Shown: one piece after another, positions 8,770 through 17,721 of the stretch
How positions within the stretch are numbered: position 1 is the stretch's first letter
Layout: every line of letters begins with the position of its first letter
Assembly: GCF_023734095.1 (NCBI RefSeq)
Contig: NZ_AP024620.1
Coordinates: 2,662,501 to 2,726,500, forward strand
DNA from: Moorella sp. Hama-1
GTDB lineage: Bacteria; Bacillota; DSM-521; Neomoorellales; Neomoorellaceae
DNA length: 64,000 bases
Direction: 5' to 3'
The notes under the pieces: generated by a model
What the model saw: the letters and a program-made list of their open reading frames with translations, nothing else
The model's database searches: none
Told to the model about the DNA's origin: nothing
Position numbers and translations under genes: made by a program

Positions 8770-9201
8770 TTATTTCAACCATAACAAAGGGAAGCCCAAT
8801 TTATTGCTGGCTTCCTTTATTTCCGGATCACCGGTGACAACTGTGGCTTTATATTGTAAGGCAGCACCTATGGCAAAGGCATCAGCATAGGAAAGGAGAT
8901 GTAAAGCCTTTACTTTCGCAGCAGCAAGGGTCAATTCTTCATCACCCACGAGGAATTCCACAGGCCATTTTTTTACGGTCTCTAACACTTTTTTAGCTTC
9001 TATTTCTCCATTTCTACGATATACGCGATAATATACTTCGCCTAAATTTACCCAGGTCAGCAAAAGCTTGATCATTTTTCCCCGAGCTTTTTGTAATAGT
9101 TCGGCCACCTTTTCGGCACCAGTCTCATCTTCCAGGTAGCAAATAACGGCATAGGCATCCAGGATATAATCCCCGGCGCTTTCAGGGTAGTCGCTGCTCA
9201 T
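8770..9201 (-). CDS. vapC: PIN-domain toxin, VapC family
   Basis: A 143-residue PIN-fold ribonuclease. Asp in ILDAYAVICYLEDE near the N terminus, a mid-protein Glu in WVNLGEVYYRV, and the acidic pair SYADAFAIG and GDPE supply the usual metal-binding quartet. ATG at 9201 is chosen because GGAGG precedes it; it overlaps the vapB 3' end by 20 bases. VapC toxins cleave RNA (often initiator tRNA) and are held by VapB. The target here is unknown. Confidence 0.85.
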   Translation of the reverse strand: MSSDYPESAGDYILDAYAVICYLEDETGAEKVAELLQKARGKMIKLLLTWVNLGEVYYRVYRRNGEIEAKKVLETVKKWPVEFLVGDEELTLAAAKVKALHLLSYADAFAIGAALQYKATVVTGDPEIKEASNKLGFPLLWLK

Positions 9202-9439
9202 GTTTTTCCTCCAACCGGCGTTCCTCCTGCTTATAGGACGCATAAGTACTGGTAAGTGATAGTTTCCCTTTCAACATACCTCTGGCCTCAATTACCGGGT
9301 CAGAGGGAGCAGGAGTAATAATGATTTGCCCTTCCTTTTCGATAATTAAAGCGCGCCCCGGAGCCTGGAGGCCGTACTTGCGGCGCAACAGGGCCGGAAT
9401 TACCAATTGCCCTTTTGCAGAAATCTTTACCATAGGCAT
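9182..9439 (-). CDS. vapB: AbrB/MazE-type antitoxin, VapB
   Basis: An 85-residue protein with an N-terminal swapped-hairpin AbrB domain (VKISAKGQLVIPALLRRKYG) and a charged C-terminal tail that would wrap the toxin. ATG at 9439 is preferred to the upstream in-frame ATG (9505) because AGGAGG lies at the right distance. It overlaps vapC. A decayed relative lies at 297-410. Confidence 0.85.
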   Translation of the reverse strand: MPMVKISAKGQLVIPALLRRKYGLQAPGRALIIEKEGQIIITPAPSDPVIEARGMLKGKLSLTSTYASYKQEERRLEEKHEQRLP

Positions 9440-9465
9440 TGCGATATCCCTCCTTTGTTTTACCG

Positions 9466-9999
9466 TTATAATAATTGTAAAACATCCGCTGAAAAGATAC
9501 AACATCTCCTTAAAGGGAAAAAATAGCGCTGCCGGCTGCCAGCCAGGTCAGTTGCTTCCGGAACGGCCAGGTGTTTACGCCACCACTCACCCCACCATTG
9601 CGCTCTTTCTTCCTGGGTCATTTTAATCACCTCCATTAAATTACGGAGGTAGTGCCATGGTTGCTCCTGGTGAAGGAGCCCTTCACTGGCCCGGATGATG
9701 ATACTGCGTAACCTGTGCCAGCGTTCAATCTCAGCATCGACCGCCGCGACCTGAGCGGTCAAAAGGTCGGGCAAAGCTAACTCCCGGACCAATACCGCCT
9801 TAACCTGCTTCAGGGAAGCGCCGAGAAAACGCATGATGACGATTTGCTGTAAGCGCAGCAATTCCTGGTCGCTGTACAGGCGATAGCCTGCCTCGCTAAC
9901 ATCGGCGGGTGGGAGCAGTCCCATATTGCTGTAGTAACGGATAGTTTTTAAAGATACGCCGCTTTTACGGGCCAACGTCCCGATAGGATACTTTTCCAT
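9466..9999 (-). CDS. MerR-family regulator, truncated effector domain
   Basis: N-terminal MerR winged helix (IGTLARKSGVSLKTIRYYSN, then GYRLYSDQEL) and a coiled-coil dimer helix are intact; the effector part reaches TQEERAQWWGEWWRKHL and then runs into unrelated tail sequence. The expected C-terminal TipAS-like domain survives only as scraps at 8271-8416 and 33191-33400. It was probably separated when the vapBC block inserted, so this 177-residue protein may bind DNA without normal effector sensing. Its promoter is at 10017-10050. Confidence 0.8.
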   Translation of the reverse strand: MEKYPIGTLARKSGVSLKTIRYYSNMGLLPPADVSEAGYRLYSDQELLRLQQIVIMRFLGASLKQVKAVLVRELALPDLLTAQVAAVDAEIERWHRLRSIIIRASEGLLHQEQPWHYLRNLMEVIKMTQEERAQWWGEWWRKHLAVPEATDLAGSRQRYFFPLRRCCIFSADVLQLL

Positions 10000-10016
10000 G
10001 GCTGGCCTCCAGCTTT

Positions 10017-10050
10017 ATTCTACAAGATTCCCCTTGGGGGGGAGAGTCAA
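10017..10050 (-). promoter_or_regulatory. MerR-type promoter with a 22-bp spacer
   Basis: -35 TTGACT (complement of 10045-10050) and -10 TAGAAT (complement of 10017-10022) flank a C7/AAGGGG dyad of the Mta/TipA type. The spacer is 22 bases because the G-run on the + strand is seven long (10036-10042). The duplicate at 33497-33528 has five and a 20-base spacer, the usual MerR length. Confidence 0.6.
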
Positions 10051-10218
10051 GGGCCCCGGGCTTATTTAGACGTTTTTTTGGGCGGAAAGCTTTAAATGGA
10101 CATTTTTGGCAAGGACAAAGTTCCCATAATCTATCGCTAAGCCAGGGGTATAACGGCATCGTGGCTCTACTGGCCCGGGCTCACTATGAACCGGTGGGTA
10201 CCGAGTCGATTACAATAC

Positions 10219-10908
10219 TCAGATCTCTGATTTGAATTTGGAGTAAAAGTAATGCCAGGCGCCAGCCATGAGCTCAATCTCCAGCAGTGAACGTGCTGGC
10301 CAGCGATGGGTTACCAGAATATCAAAGAGGCTCCCGGCAACCAGAATGAAAAAAATCGTGAATTTCAAAGCAGCATTCCCGGCCTGCATCCGCGCCAACC
10401 GGTCCCGTTCATCCGCTAACCGTGTAAAGTTGCCTGTCTCCAGAGCTTCAATTTCCTCATCGTCTGGTTTTTGTAACCAGGCCATCGGGGTACTAACGAT
10501 GAAGGGTATAGCCAGGGCCAGGAGCAACAGATAGCTGTCCCAATCATCCGAGCCGAAGCCCTTCTGCCAGAGTTTCGCTAGCTGATATCCCACGGCAAGC
10601 AATACGCCCAGGCTGATAACCGTAAAACGCCACCTCATGCGATGGAAGTTTGGCCGACGCAAAAGAAACGGCTTTTGCTCGCCCTCGCGTAGTCTAACTA
10701 GCATAAAGATGTTAACCGATAGCATAGCAACCGCCAGCGGTAGGACCTGAGATACCCAGTAGTATTGATTGTTAAACAAATCTAATATGGCCCTGGACGG
10801 TCCGATCCCACGCCGAATGGAGGGTACCATACTGACCAGAATAAAGATGGCGATTGTATAAAAACAGCTACATAGTGATCGCCAGATCTTGCTTCTAAAG
10901 GACACCAT
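10219..10908 (-). CDS. Membrane protein paired with an XRE regulator
   Basis: A 229-residue protein with six or so hydrophobic segments: [74 protein letters not shown] at 10908 follows AGGAGGG. It overlaps the XRE gene by 14 bases; such small HTH/membrane protein pairs are common in Firmicutes. The function is not known. Confidence 0.7.
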   Translation of the reverse strand: MVSFRSKIWRSLCSCFYTIAIFILVSMVPSIRRGIGPSRAILDLFNNQYYWVSQVLPLAVAMLSVNIFMLVRLREGEQKPFLLRRPNFHRMRWRFTVISLGVLLAVGYQLAKLWQKGFGSDDWDSYLLLLALAIPFIVSTPMAWLQKPDDEEIEALETGNFTRLADERDRLARMQAGNAALKFTIFFILVAGSLFDILVTHRWPARSLLEIELMAGAWHYFYSKFKSEI

Positions 10909-11128
10909 TTTTCCCTCCTGCAAGCTCGTTCAGCTCCTTTTCGCAATCGAAGACTTCTTCAATAGACATGGAAAAAATCTTGGCAATGCGGTACGCCAGC
11001 ATTAACGAAGGATTGTATCTGCCATTTTCAATAGAGATAATAGTCTGCCGGGAGACCCCCACCAGCCGTGCCAATTCCTCCTGGGTCAACTGGCGCTGAA
11101 GTCGCAGATCCTTCACGCGGTTTTCCAA
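10895..11128 (-). CDS. XRE/Cro-type helix-turn-helix regulator
   Basis: At 77 residues it is essentially a single HTH domain ([20 protein letters not shown]) followed by [18 protein letters not shown] and SMSIEEVF, typical of the YozG/PpsR-like small regulators. It is the first gene of a two-gene operon and is preceded by a strong promoter flanked by inverted repeats (11151-11219), so it probably represses itself. Confidence 0.85.
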   Translation of the reverse strand: MENRVKDLRLQRQLTQEELARLVGVSRQTIISIENGRYNPSLMLAYRIAKIFSMSIEEVFDCEKELNELAGGKNGVL

Positions 11129-11150
11129 TTACGTTCCCTCTTTCGCAATC

Positions 11151-11219
11151 CGTGTAAAGCCGGCTTTACGTTTCTCAGTATATTATAAGGTTGAACTAAT
11201 GTCAAGGTAGCTTTACACG
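11151..11219 (-). promoter_or_regulatory. Promoter and operators of the XRE operon
   Basis: On the minus strand, TTGACA (complement of 11200-11205), a 17-base spacer and TATACT (complement of 11177-11182). A perfect 16-base palindrome GTAAAGCCGGCTTTAC (11154-11169) covers the start region. The element CGTGTAAAGC (11151-11160) is repeated inverted as GCTTTACACG (11210-11219) just upstream of the -35. Two sites flanking one promoter suggest cooperative or looping repression. Confidence 0.75.
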
Positions 11220-11312
11220 TTTTGCTATCGGACAGTATCATCCTGGAAGCTACTGGGAAAATGCCACCGGCTCAAAATGCCAACGCCAAACTATCCCTGG
11301 CGTCAACCAATT

Positions 11313-11356
11313 AATAAGCCCCCAGGGTCGTTACTAACGGAGCCCGAGGGCTTATT
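11313..11356. terminator. Stem-loop between the GH26-like gene and the XRE operon
   Basis: AATAAGCCC (11313-11321) pairs with GGGCTTATT (11348-11356), with extra pairing inside. T-tracts are weak on both sides. It lies just beyond the 3' end of the minus-strand glycosidase gene and probably terminates it. Confidence 0.5.
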
Positions 11357-11409
11357 TGCCTCAGCCGGCAATTACAACCTTTATGCCAGGAATTATAAAC
11401 CAGCGTTTA

Positions 11410-13368
11410 TTATTCCCGGGTTACCAGCACCTGCTGCCGGGCCGGGGACCAGGTGACCCGGTACCCCAGGGCTTCGGCGACATAGCGGGCCGGCAGGAAA
11501 ACCCGATTGTAACGGTTCAGGAGAGCTGCATCCAGGTCTTCCCGACGGCCGTCGCGTTCCATTTCCGCCCGGCCGGGATAAAAGCGTAAGATATGGCCGG
11601 CTCCCTGAAGGGTTACCGTCTCAGTGGCGGGGTCCCAGCCAATGCCTTCCTCGGGAACACCCAGGGCCAGGGCCAGGTAACGCAGGGGGACGTAGGTGCG
11701 GCCGTTTTCGATAAAGGGAGCGACATCCATCGCCTGCACCTGGCCATTACTGGTGTAGCCCTTCTGCCCGGGGGTAAAAGTGGCCACCGGAATGGCGCTA
11801 CCGAATACGGTAAAGGTGCGGCTCGCAGCTTCCCGGCCCTGGCTGTCATAGGCCTTAACTACCAGGCTGCCTTCCCCGGGCAGACGGTTGAAGTCAATGC
11901 TTAACTGGTAGGGCGGGCTGGTGGGGCTACCCAGAAGCTCGCCGTTTAAATAATACTCCACCCTGCCGATGAAGGGGTCGTAGAGCTTGACGGCGGCTCC
12001 CAGGGTAACTTCCCCCTGGATGGCCATATCGTCCTCAAGTTCCCGGTAAGTCCCTGGGGCCTCCTGGCCGACCTGCTCCAGGTAATGGGGGCCGGCGATA
12101 GCCTCCCGGTAGGCGGCCAGGACCTCCCGGTTGTCATCCAGGCGATAATCGCTCACTTTGGCCTGGGTGTAGAGGGGATCGCTTTCGTCGACATCAAAAT
12201 AAACTACCGCTTTAACCCGCGGGTAGAGCAGGGGCAGGGTGCTGTAGAACTTGCGGATATTGGCGGCGGCCCAGCGGCTGACATCGGCCCGGCCGGGGCT
12301 CAATACAGTATGAGCGATGCCGAACTCGCCCACCATCAGGGGCTTGCGGCCGGCGAAGATCCGGTACCAGTAGTCCAGGCGCTGCAGGGGATCCAGGCCC
12401 GCTCCCAGCTGGTCGGCGCGGCCGCTCAGGTAGTAGTCGCTGTAGAAGTTGACGCCCACCCAGTCGACATAGTCATCGCCTGGGTAATACTCCAGGGCCG
12501 CGGCTTTGACCCCCTCCGGCTGGACGATATCAAAGGGGTTCCAGACCATGGCCACGTTGGGTGCTTCCCGGCGCATGATGGTCGCCGCCCGGCGAAACCA
12601 GTCAACATAAGTACCGGGGTCCCCATGCCAGGCGTTAGTGCCCTCCATATTCATTTCCGAGGCGAAACGGAGAAAAATAGGGATTTTTAAGGCGGCGAAC
12701 TCCCGGGCAATGCTTACCAGGTCCTCCTCCCGCAGGCCCCCCAGGCCGCCGTTGGGCTCCAGGGCCAGGACCAGGCCCGCGCCAGGCACCTGCCGGGCCT
12801 TCTCCATGGCCTCCCGGGGCAAAACAAAGTTACCCGGCCCGTAGATGTGGCCGTAGCCTAAAAAGAGGGCGTGCTGCCGGCCATAAAGGTCTTTGACCCG
12901 GTTGTAGTCGTTCCCGCCAGGCCCCCGCTCTTCGTAAAGGCCCAGGTAGGTACCGGCGGCCGGCTCAAATTTAGCCGGGGTTATCCGCCCGGCATCCGAC
13001 ACCGGGAAAAAGAGGCGCAGGACCGATTTCAGGCTCTCACCCCGGGCTGTATCCCCCCAGGCCCAGTCAGGTACCCCTGCCTGCAGGAAGAGGGCGGCCT
13101 CCTTCACGTAGGCGGCCCCGGCTTCGGCCAGTTTCCCCTGGCGGTCGCAGAGGCGGAAGATCTTCTGCCAGGCCAGGCCGGCGTTCTTCAGGTCGCCGCC
13201 GGCCTCAAAAGCAGCGGCGGCGCTGCGGTAGAGACCCTCGGCCGTGGCCGGGTCGCCGGCCTCCAGTTCCCCGGCGCGCCGGTAGTCCTGCCAGGGGTCA
13301 GCCCAGGCGGCTGCGGACGGGAGCAGCAACAAAAATAAAAGGATGGCGATAATACGCGATACCTTCAT
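11410..13368 (-). CDS. Secreted GH26-like glycoside hydrolase with C-terminal stalk domain
   Basis: Signal peptide (about 1-23, ending AAAWA) is followed by a helical, TPR-like segment (about 25-120) and a TIM-barrel-like domain (about 135-430). Glu238 in FLRFASEMN and Glu348 in LMVGEFG match the acid/base and nucleophile positions of GH26 mannanases and relatives. An Ig-like segment (about 440-520) and a copper-amine-oxidase-type stalk domain (about 530-652) complete it. Total length is 652 residues. It probably acts outside the cell on a beta-linked polysaccharide. Substrate is inferred only from fold. Confidence 0.78.
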   Translation of the reverse strand: MKVSRIIAILLFLLLLPSAAAWADPWQDYRRAGELEAGDPATAEGLYRSAAAAFEAGGDLKNAGLAWQKIFRLCDRQGKLAEAGAAYVKEAALFLQAGVPDWAWGDTARGESLKSVLRLFFPVSDAGRITPAKFEPAAGTYLGLYEERGPGGNDYNRVKDLYGRQHALFLGYGHIYGPGNFVLPREAMEKARQVPGAGLVLALEPNGGLGGLREEDLVSIAREFAALKIPIFLRFASEMNMEGTNAWHGDPGTYVDWFRRAATIMRREAPNVAMVWNPFDIVQPEGVKAAALEYYPGDDYVDWVGVNFYSDYYLSGRADQLGAGLDPLQRLDYWYRIFAGRKPLMVGEFGIAHTVLSPGRADVSRWAAANIRKFYSTLPLLYPRVKAVVYFDVDESDPLYTQAKVSDYRLDDNREVLAAYREAIAGPHYLEQVGQEAPGTYRELEDDMAIQGEVTLGAAVKLYDPFIGRVEYYLNGELLGSPTSPPYQLSIDFNRLPGEGSLVVKAYDSQGREAASRTFTVFGSAIPVATFTPGQKGYTSNGQVQAMDVAPFIENGRTYVPLRYLALALGVPEEGIGWDPATETVTLQGAGHILRFYPGRAEMERDGRREDLDAALLNRYNRVFLPARYVAEALGYRVTWSPARQQVLVTRE

Positions 13369-13820
13369 ACCTGATCATCACCTGCTCCTGATTTTAGTGG
13401 TAATTCGTTCCTAATTTTAACACAGGAGCAGGGGGCAGGAAAGGTACTTAATGGAAGAGAAAGTTAATTCTCTGTAAAGGTTTGCCACTTCACCTGTCTT
13501 CCAGTCTGCGCCTGCGCTTGTCCCCGGGTTTGCCGGCAGATTCAATGGATATAGCCGGGAGCATCAAGGCTGTAGGCCGAGTTACATCATTGCTTTAATA
13601 TCCTGGCACTTTGGGACTAAACTGGTGCAGGCAGCCGGCTGCATTACCAAACTGGCCTTGAGGGAAGCCGGGGGAAATTTAACCAAAAATTAATCCGCCT
13701 TCTTTATCCTGGCAGCCGACCAGACTCCCCAGGGCCGGTAAAAATAATGGCACAGCCCAAACTTATCCGCCATTTTCTACTCAACTAACATCAGCTCCTT
13801 GAGATCCAGTAATGTAATGT
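13369..13820. other. Intergenic region without a recognised gene
   Basis: No ORF with protein-like composition and no conserved structure was recognised in these 450 bases. It probably contains the promoter of the GH26-like gene. No GGAACC/CGTC-type promoter is present. Confidence 0.4.
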
Positions 13821-13827
13821 TACAAGG

Positions 13828-13861
13828 GGAAGCTCCTCCCCTAAGAGAAGCCTCCCCTTTT
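13828..13861 (-). terminator. Terminator after a solute-binding-protein scrap
   Basis: AAGGGGA and TCCCCTT arms with internal pairing form a stem-loop directly after the stop of the minus-strand fragment at 13867. T-richness is modest. Confidence 0.45.
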
Positions 13862-13866
13862 GCTTA

Positions 13867-13966
13867 CTTCTCTACCAACTGGCGCATTTCTTCATAGCCC
13901 TGCTTCTCCAGCTCCGCCGCGCTCTTGAACTGGTCCCACTGTTCCTTTATGAAGTCGTAGGTAGAA
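13867..13966 (-). pseudogene. C-terminal scrap resembling an extracellular solute-binding protein
   Basis: The minus strand reads STYDFIKEQWDQFKSAAELE then KQGYEEMRQLVEK and stop. This resembles the end of LplA-type ABC solute-binding lipoproteins. It stops abruptly upstream, with no N-terminal part in the window. Confidence 0.4.
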
Positions 13967-14081
13967 CTTCAATTATTGAGCGGGCAGGTGATTACATTGT
14001 ATTTGGCCGGTTCAACTTATATACATGTATGCCCACCTGTCTTTCTGCCGGCACTGTGTTTGTCGCCCGATAATTCAAGCG

Positions 14082-15818
14082 TTACTTGTTTTCCGGCTGC
14101 ACTGTTTTCCCGGTAAAGGCATCCACATAAAAGTCGGGCCCGGGAACCGGGATATAGACCAGGTAGGTGGAGGGGGCTTTCTGGTCAAAATACTCGGGCC
14201 AGATGTAAACCAGCTTCAGGGGATGCTGTTTTAAAAACTCGGCTTCTGCCGTTGCGGCCGGCACCACGTTGCGGTTGTCCGGCAGGGAAACGGGCGCACC
14301 GCTTATGCCGTTGTAAAAGGCGATGATCTTCCCGCTCAGGGCGTCTACCTGCACCGAGCAGGCCCGGTCCATAACCGGCACGCCCTGGTGGACCTGGTTA
14401 AAGGTAAACGAGATTACCGGTAGGGGGCGTGCCTGCTCTTTCAGCTTGCTCTTGTCTACCCAGGCGGGAATCCTTTCTTCTACCTCCGGGTACACCGGCA
14501 TCTCCAGCTCTACCGGCCCTGCTGGCAGGTATTTTTGCAGGAACTGCACCGCTGTGTCCTGGGCGGCTTCCCGGGAGACAGTGGCTTTCTGGCCGCGCCC
14601 GGATTCGTCCTGGAGGTTATAGCTTATAACCTCTCCGGTGCCGGCATTGGTGGTCAGGTGCACATAGCGCGCCTGGCGGTAATCTGGTTTGCCGTCCGCC
14701 CCTTTTTGCGGTAGGGTGCTCCAGGTATAACTTTTCTGTTTGGTCTCCCCATCATGAAAAGATTCCACATCGCTGGCTCCGTGAAATTGCAGACCCGTCA
14801 TATCAATGTCAAATGCCTCGGTCAGCAGCCTGGCGGCTTCTTCCGGCGTCCTGGCGATCAATTGTCGGCCCTCGCCCTGCAGGGTGAGGCGCTGGGATTC
14901 GGAAAATGGGGGCATAAATTCGGCCAGGGGTTTCCCCGTCAGAGCATCGATGGGGGCCAGGGATGCAGGCGCATACACCAGTGCCGGCCTGGTTTCGCCC
15001 TTTTCCGGTTTAAACAGCCCATAAAAAGGATGTTCAAGATAAAAAAGTTTCATTTCCAGCATCCCGGCAAAGGCCTTTTCCGCTTCTTCCCGGGTTACGG
15101 CCCGGGAGGGATCGGGGAAGTTGGCCGGGTCAATCCCGTTTTCCTTATCCCGGTAAAAGCTGGTGATGTGACCGAAAACATCCACCCCCACCCGGAAGCC
15201 GCTGTTCATGAGGGGAACTCCATTGACCAACCGGTAGTAGGGTACGTTGGCTTCCGCCCAGTAGATTTTATTGCCTTTTTCATCGGCGCTGCCTCCACCG
15301 CCAAAGCCCATATCGTCACCCTGTACATAGTCCTTTATCTTGTCCCCCAGGATCTGCCGGGCAAAGGCCGCCGCCTTTTCCCTGGCCAGGGCGGGGGAGG
15401 GGACCTTTTCCGAGGCCCAGGCCGGGTTCCGGAAGTTGTAACTGAGCAGTTCTCCCGTGGCGGTGTCGAAGGTGAGGTAAGCGTAGGCGCCCTGGATACC
15501 ACCGTCCGTGCCCGGGGTACGGTTACCCAGCATTACGAACCAGGCTTTGTCCCCCTCGTTAGTTACATCCTGCACGGACAGTTCTTTCAGTTCCGGTATG
15601 GCCTGGTAAACCTTTTCCAGGGCCTGTTTCTGGGCTGCAGTGAGCACCGGTTTTGGTGCTTCCGTTATCCCCTGGGGCGCTACCGTCCGTACTCCGCCAC
15701 CGCCGCCCGTTGCTTGCACAACGGACGCCGGGTTTTCCGCCGCCCAAACCGGGGAAGCCAGCAGCATGCCGGCAACCAGCACGGCGGCGGCCACACCTTT
15801 CACTTTTTTCACCTGCAT
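14082..15818 (-). CDS. YcdB/YcdC (PepSY-like) repeat exported protein
   Basis: Signal peptide (about 1-26, ending SPVWA) is followed by 550 residues of repeated alpha-beta modules with the signature DTATGELLSYNF, DVFGHITSFYRD, NAGTGEVISYNL, DALSGKIIAFYN and DAFTGKTVQPEN, which mark PepSY/YcdB-type repeats. Such proteins sit at the Gram-positive cell surface; their role is unclear, with peptidase inhibition or sporulation links proposed. It lies 109 bases downstream of the ABC permease of the sigma operon and may share its transcript. Confidence 0.8.
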   Translation of the reverse strand: MQVKKVKGVAAAVLVAGMLLASPVWAAENPASVVQATGGGGGVRTVAPQGITEAPKPVLTAAQKQALEKVYQAIPELKELSVQDVTNEGDKAWFVMLGNRTPGTDGGIQGAYAYLTFDTATGELLSYNFRNPAWASEKVPSPALAREKAAAFARQILGDKIKDYVQGDDMGFGGGGSADEKGNKIYWAEANVPYYRLVNGVPLMNSGFRVGVDVFGHITSFYRDKENGIDPANFPDPSRAVTREEAEKAFAGMLEMKLFYLEHPFYGLFKPEKGETRPALVYAPASLAPIDALTGKPLAEFMPPFSESQRLTLQGEGRQLIARTPEEAARLLTEAFDIDMTGLQFHGASDVESFHDGETKQKSYTWSTLPQKGADGKPDYRQARYVHLTTNAGTGEVISYNLQDESGRGQKATVSREAAQDTAVQFLQKYLPAGPVELEMPVYPEVEERIPAWVDKSKLKEQARPLPVISFTFNQVHQGVPVMDRACSVQVDALSGKIIAFYNGISGAPVSLPDNRNVVPAATAEAEFLKQHPLKLVYIWPEYFDQKAPSTYLVYIPVPGPDFYVDAFTGKTVQPENK

Positions 15819-15926
15819 CTCCTCCTTTAAGGGGAAAAATTTCTTTCAGTTATATGGACTGTTTGGAACGGGGAATGTAACGGGTAAATTTATGAGCCGG
15901 CCGGATTTTTCTTTGGCCGCTGATGC

Positions 15927-16779
15927 TTAAACATCCATGGTGATTCGCCTCCTTTTCCCCCCGGGCAAAAGCAGGCGGGCGCTCCAGTGCAGGAGCAGCA
16001 GGCCGGCGGCCAGGTGGACCAGGGTGTAAACGGCCCAGCCGGGCAGGCCGAAATTTACCCCCGTGGGAATCCCATTTTCCCCCAGGATCTGCATTAAAAC
16101 AAAAACGGGGTTGATATCCTGTAAAAATTCCACCACCCAGGCCAGAAAGGCCGGGTGCCAGGTTTCCGGGCTTATGCCTCCCCGGGCCTGCAGCCGGTTC
16201 ATTTCATACAGAAACACCGCCAGAAAACCGGTGCCCGCCGCCAGGGCGAAGGCCAGGCCGTAGGCCGTGACGGTGCTCACGCCCGTTCTTTTAAAGAAAG
16301 AAGAGCAGGCCACGCCCAGGCAGCCAAAGAGAAAGATGGTCACCAGGTAGAAGCCGAAAACCCCCAGCACCTGTCCCGGGGCGATGCCGCCGTACATAAA
16401 AACGATGCTGTAAAGGGGCAGGGTGGCCACCACCAGCAGCACCACAAAGGCGCAGGCAGAAACCAGCTTGCTCCAGACGATCTGCCGTGGAGTGAGCCGG
16501 GTGGTCAGCAGTACATTCAAGGTCTGCCGCTCCCGTTCCCCGCTGATGACGCCGGCGGTGAGGCCCGGCACCACGAAGCCCAGCAGGACTAGCTGGGTGA
16601 CGCTGAGCATAATGAACAGCGTGCGGCTGCGGTCGGGTTGGAAAATGCCCGGAGAGCCCCACCAGTTCAGATACATGAACCCCAGGACGAAGGCGCCGAT
16701 GACCAGCAGGTAAAGGGCCAGCAGCCACGCCGTTTTCCCGGTGCGGAACCGCTGGCGCAGCTCTTTGAGCAAGACCGGG

Positions 16780-16793
<14 letters not shown>
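15927..16793 (-). CDS. ABC-2 permease of the sigma-factor operon
   Basis: A 288-residue protein with six hydrophobic segments and the ABC-2 motif GERERQTLNVLLTTRLTPRQ. This is a NosY/CcmB-like layout used in exporters or in gliding/secretion accessory ABC systems. ATG at 16793 overlaps the ATPase 3' end by 14 bases. It is the last of the overlapping series beginning with the ECF sigma gene. Confidence 0.85.

Positions 16794-17720
<927 letters not shown>

Positions 17721-17721
<1 letters not shown>

Noticed and set aside
10061-10094. Possible ECF promoter (TAGACG on the + strand at about 10067)
   Set aside because: No GGAACC-like element 16 bases away; the same bases are explained by the MerR upstream region.
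14754-15830. 358-codon + strand ORF
   Set aside because: Antisense to the YcdB/PepSY-type gene; composition rich in Gly, Arg and Phe typical of shadow frames in GC-rich DNA.
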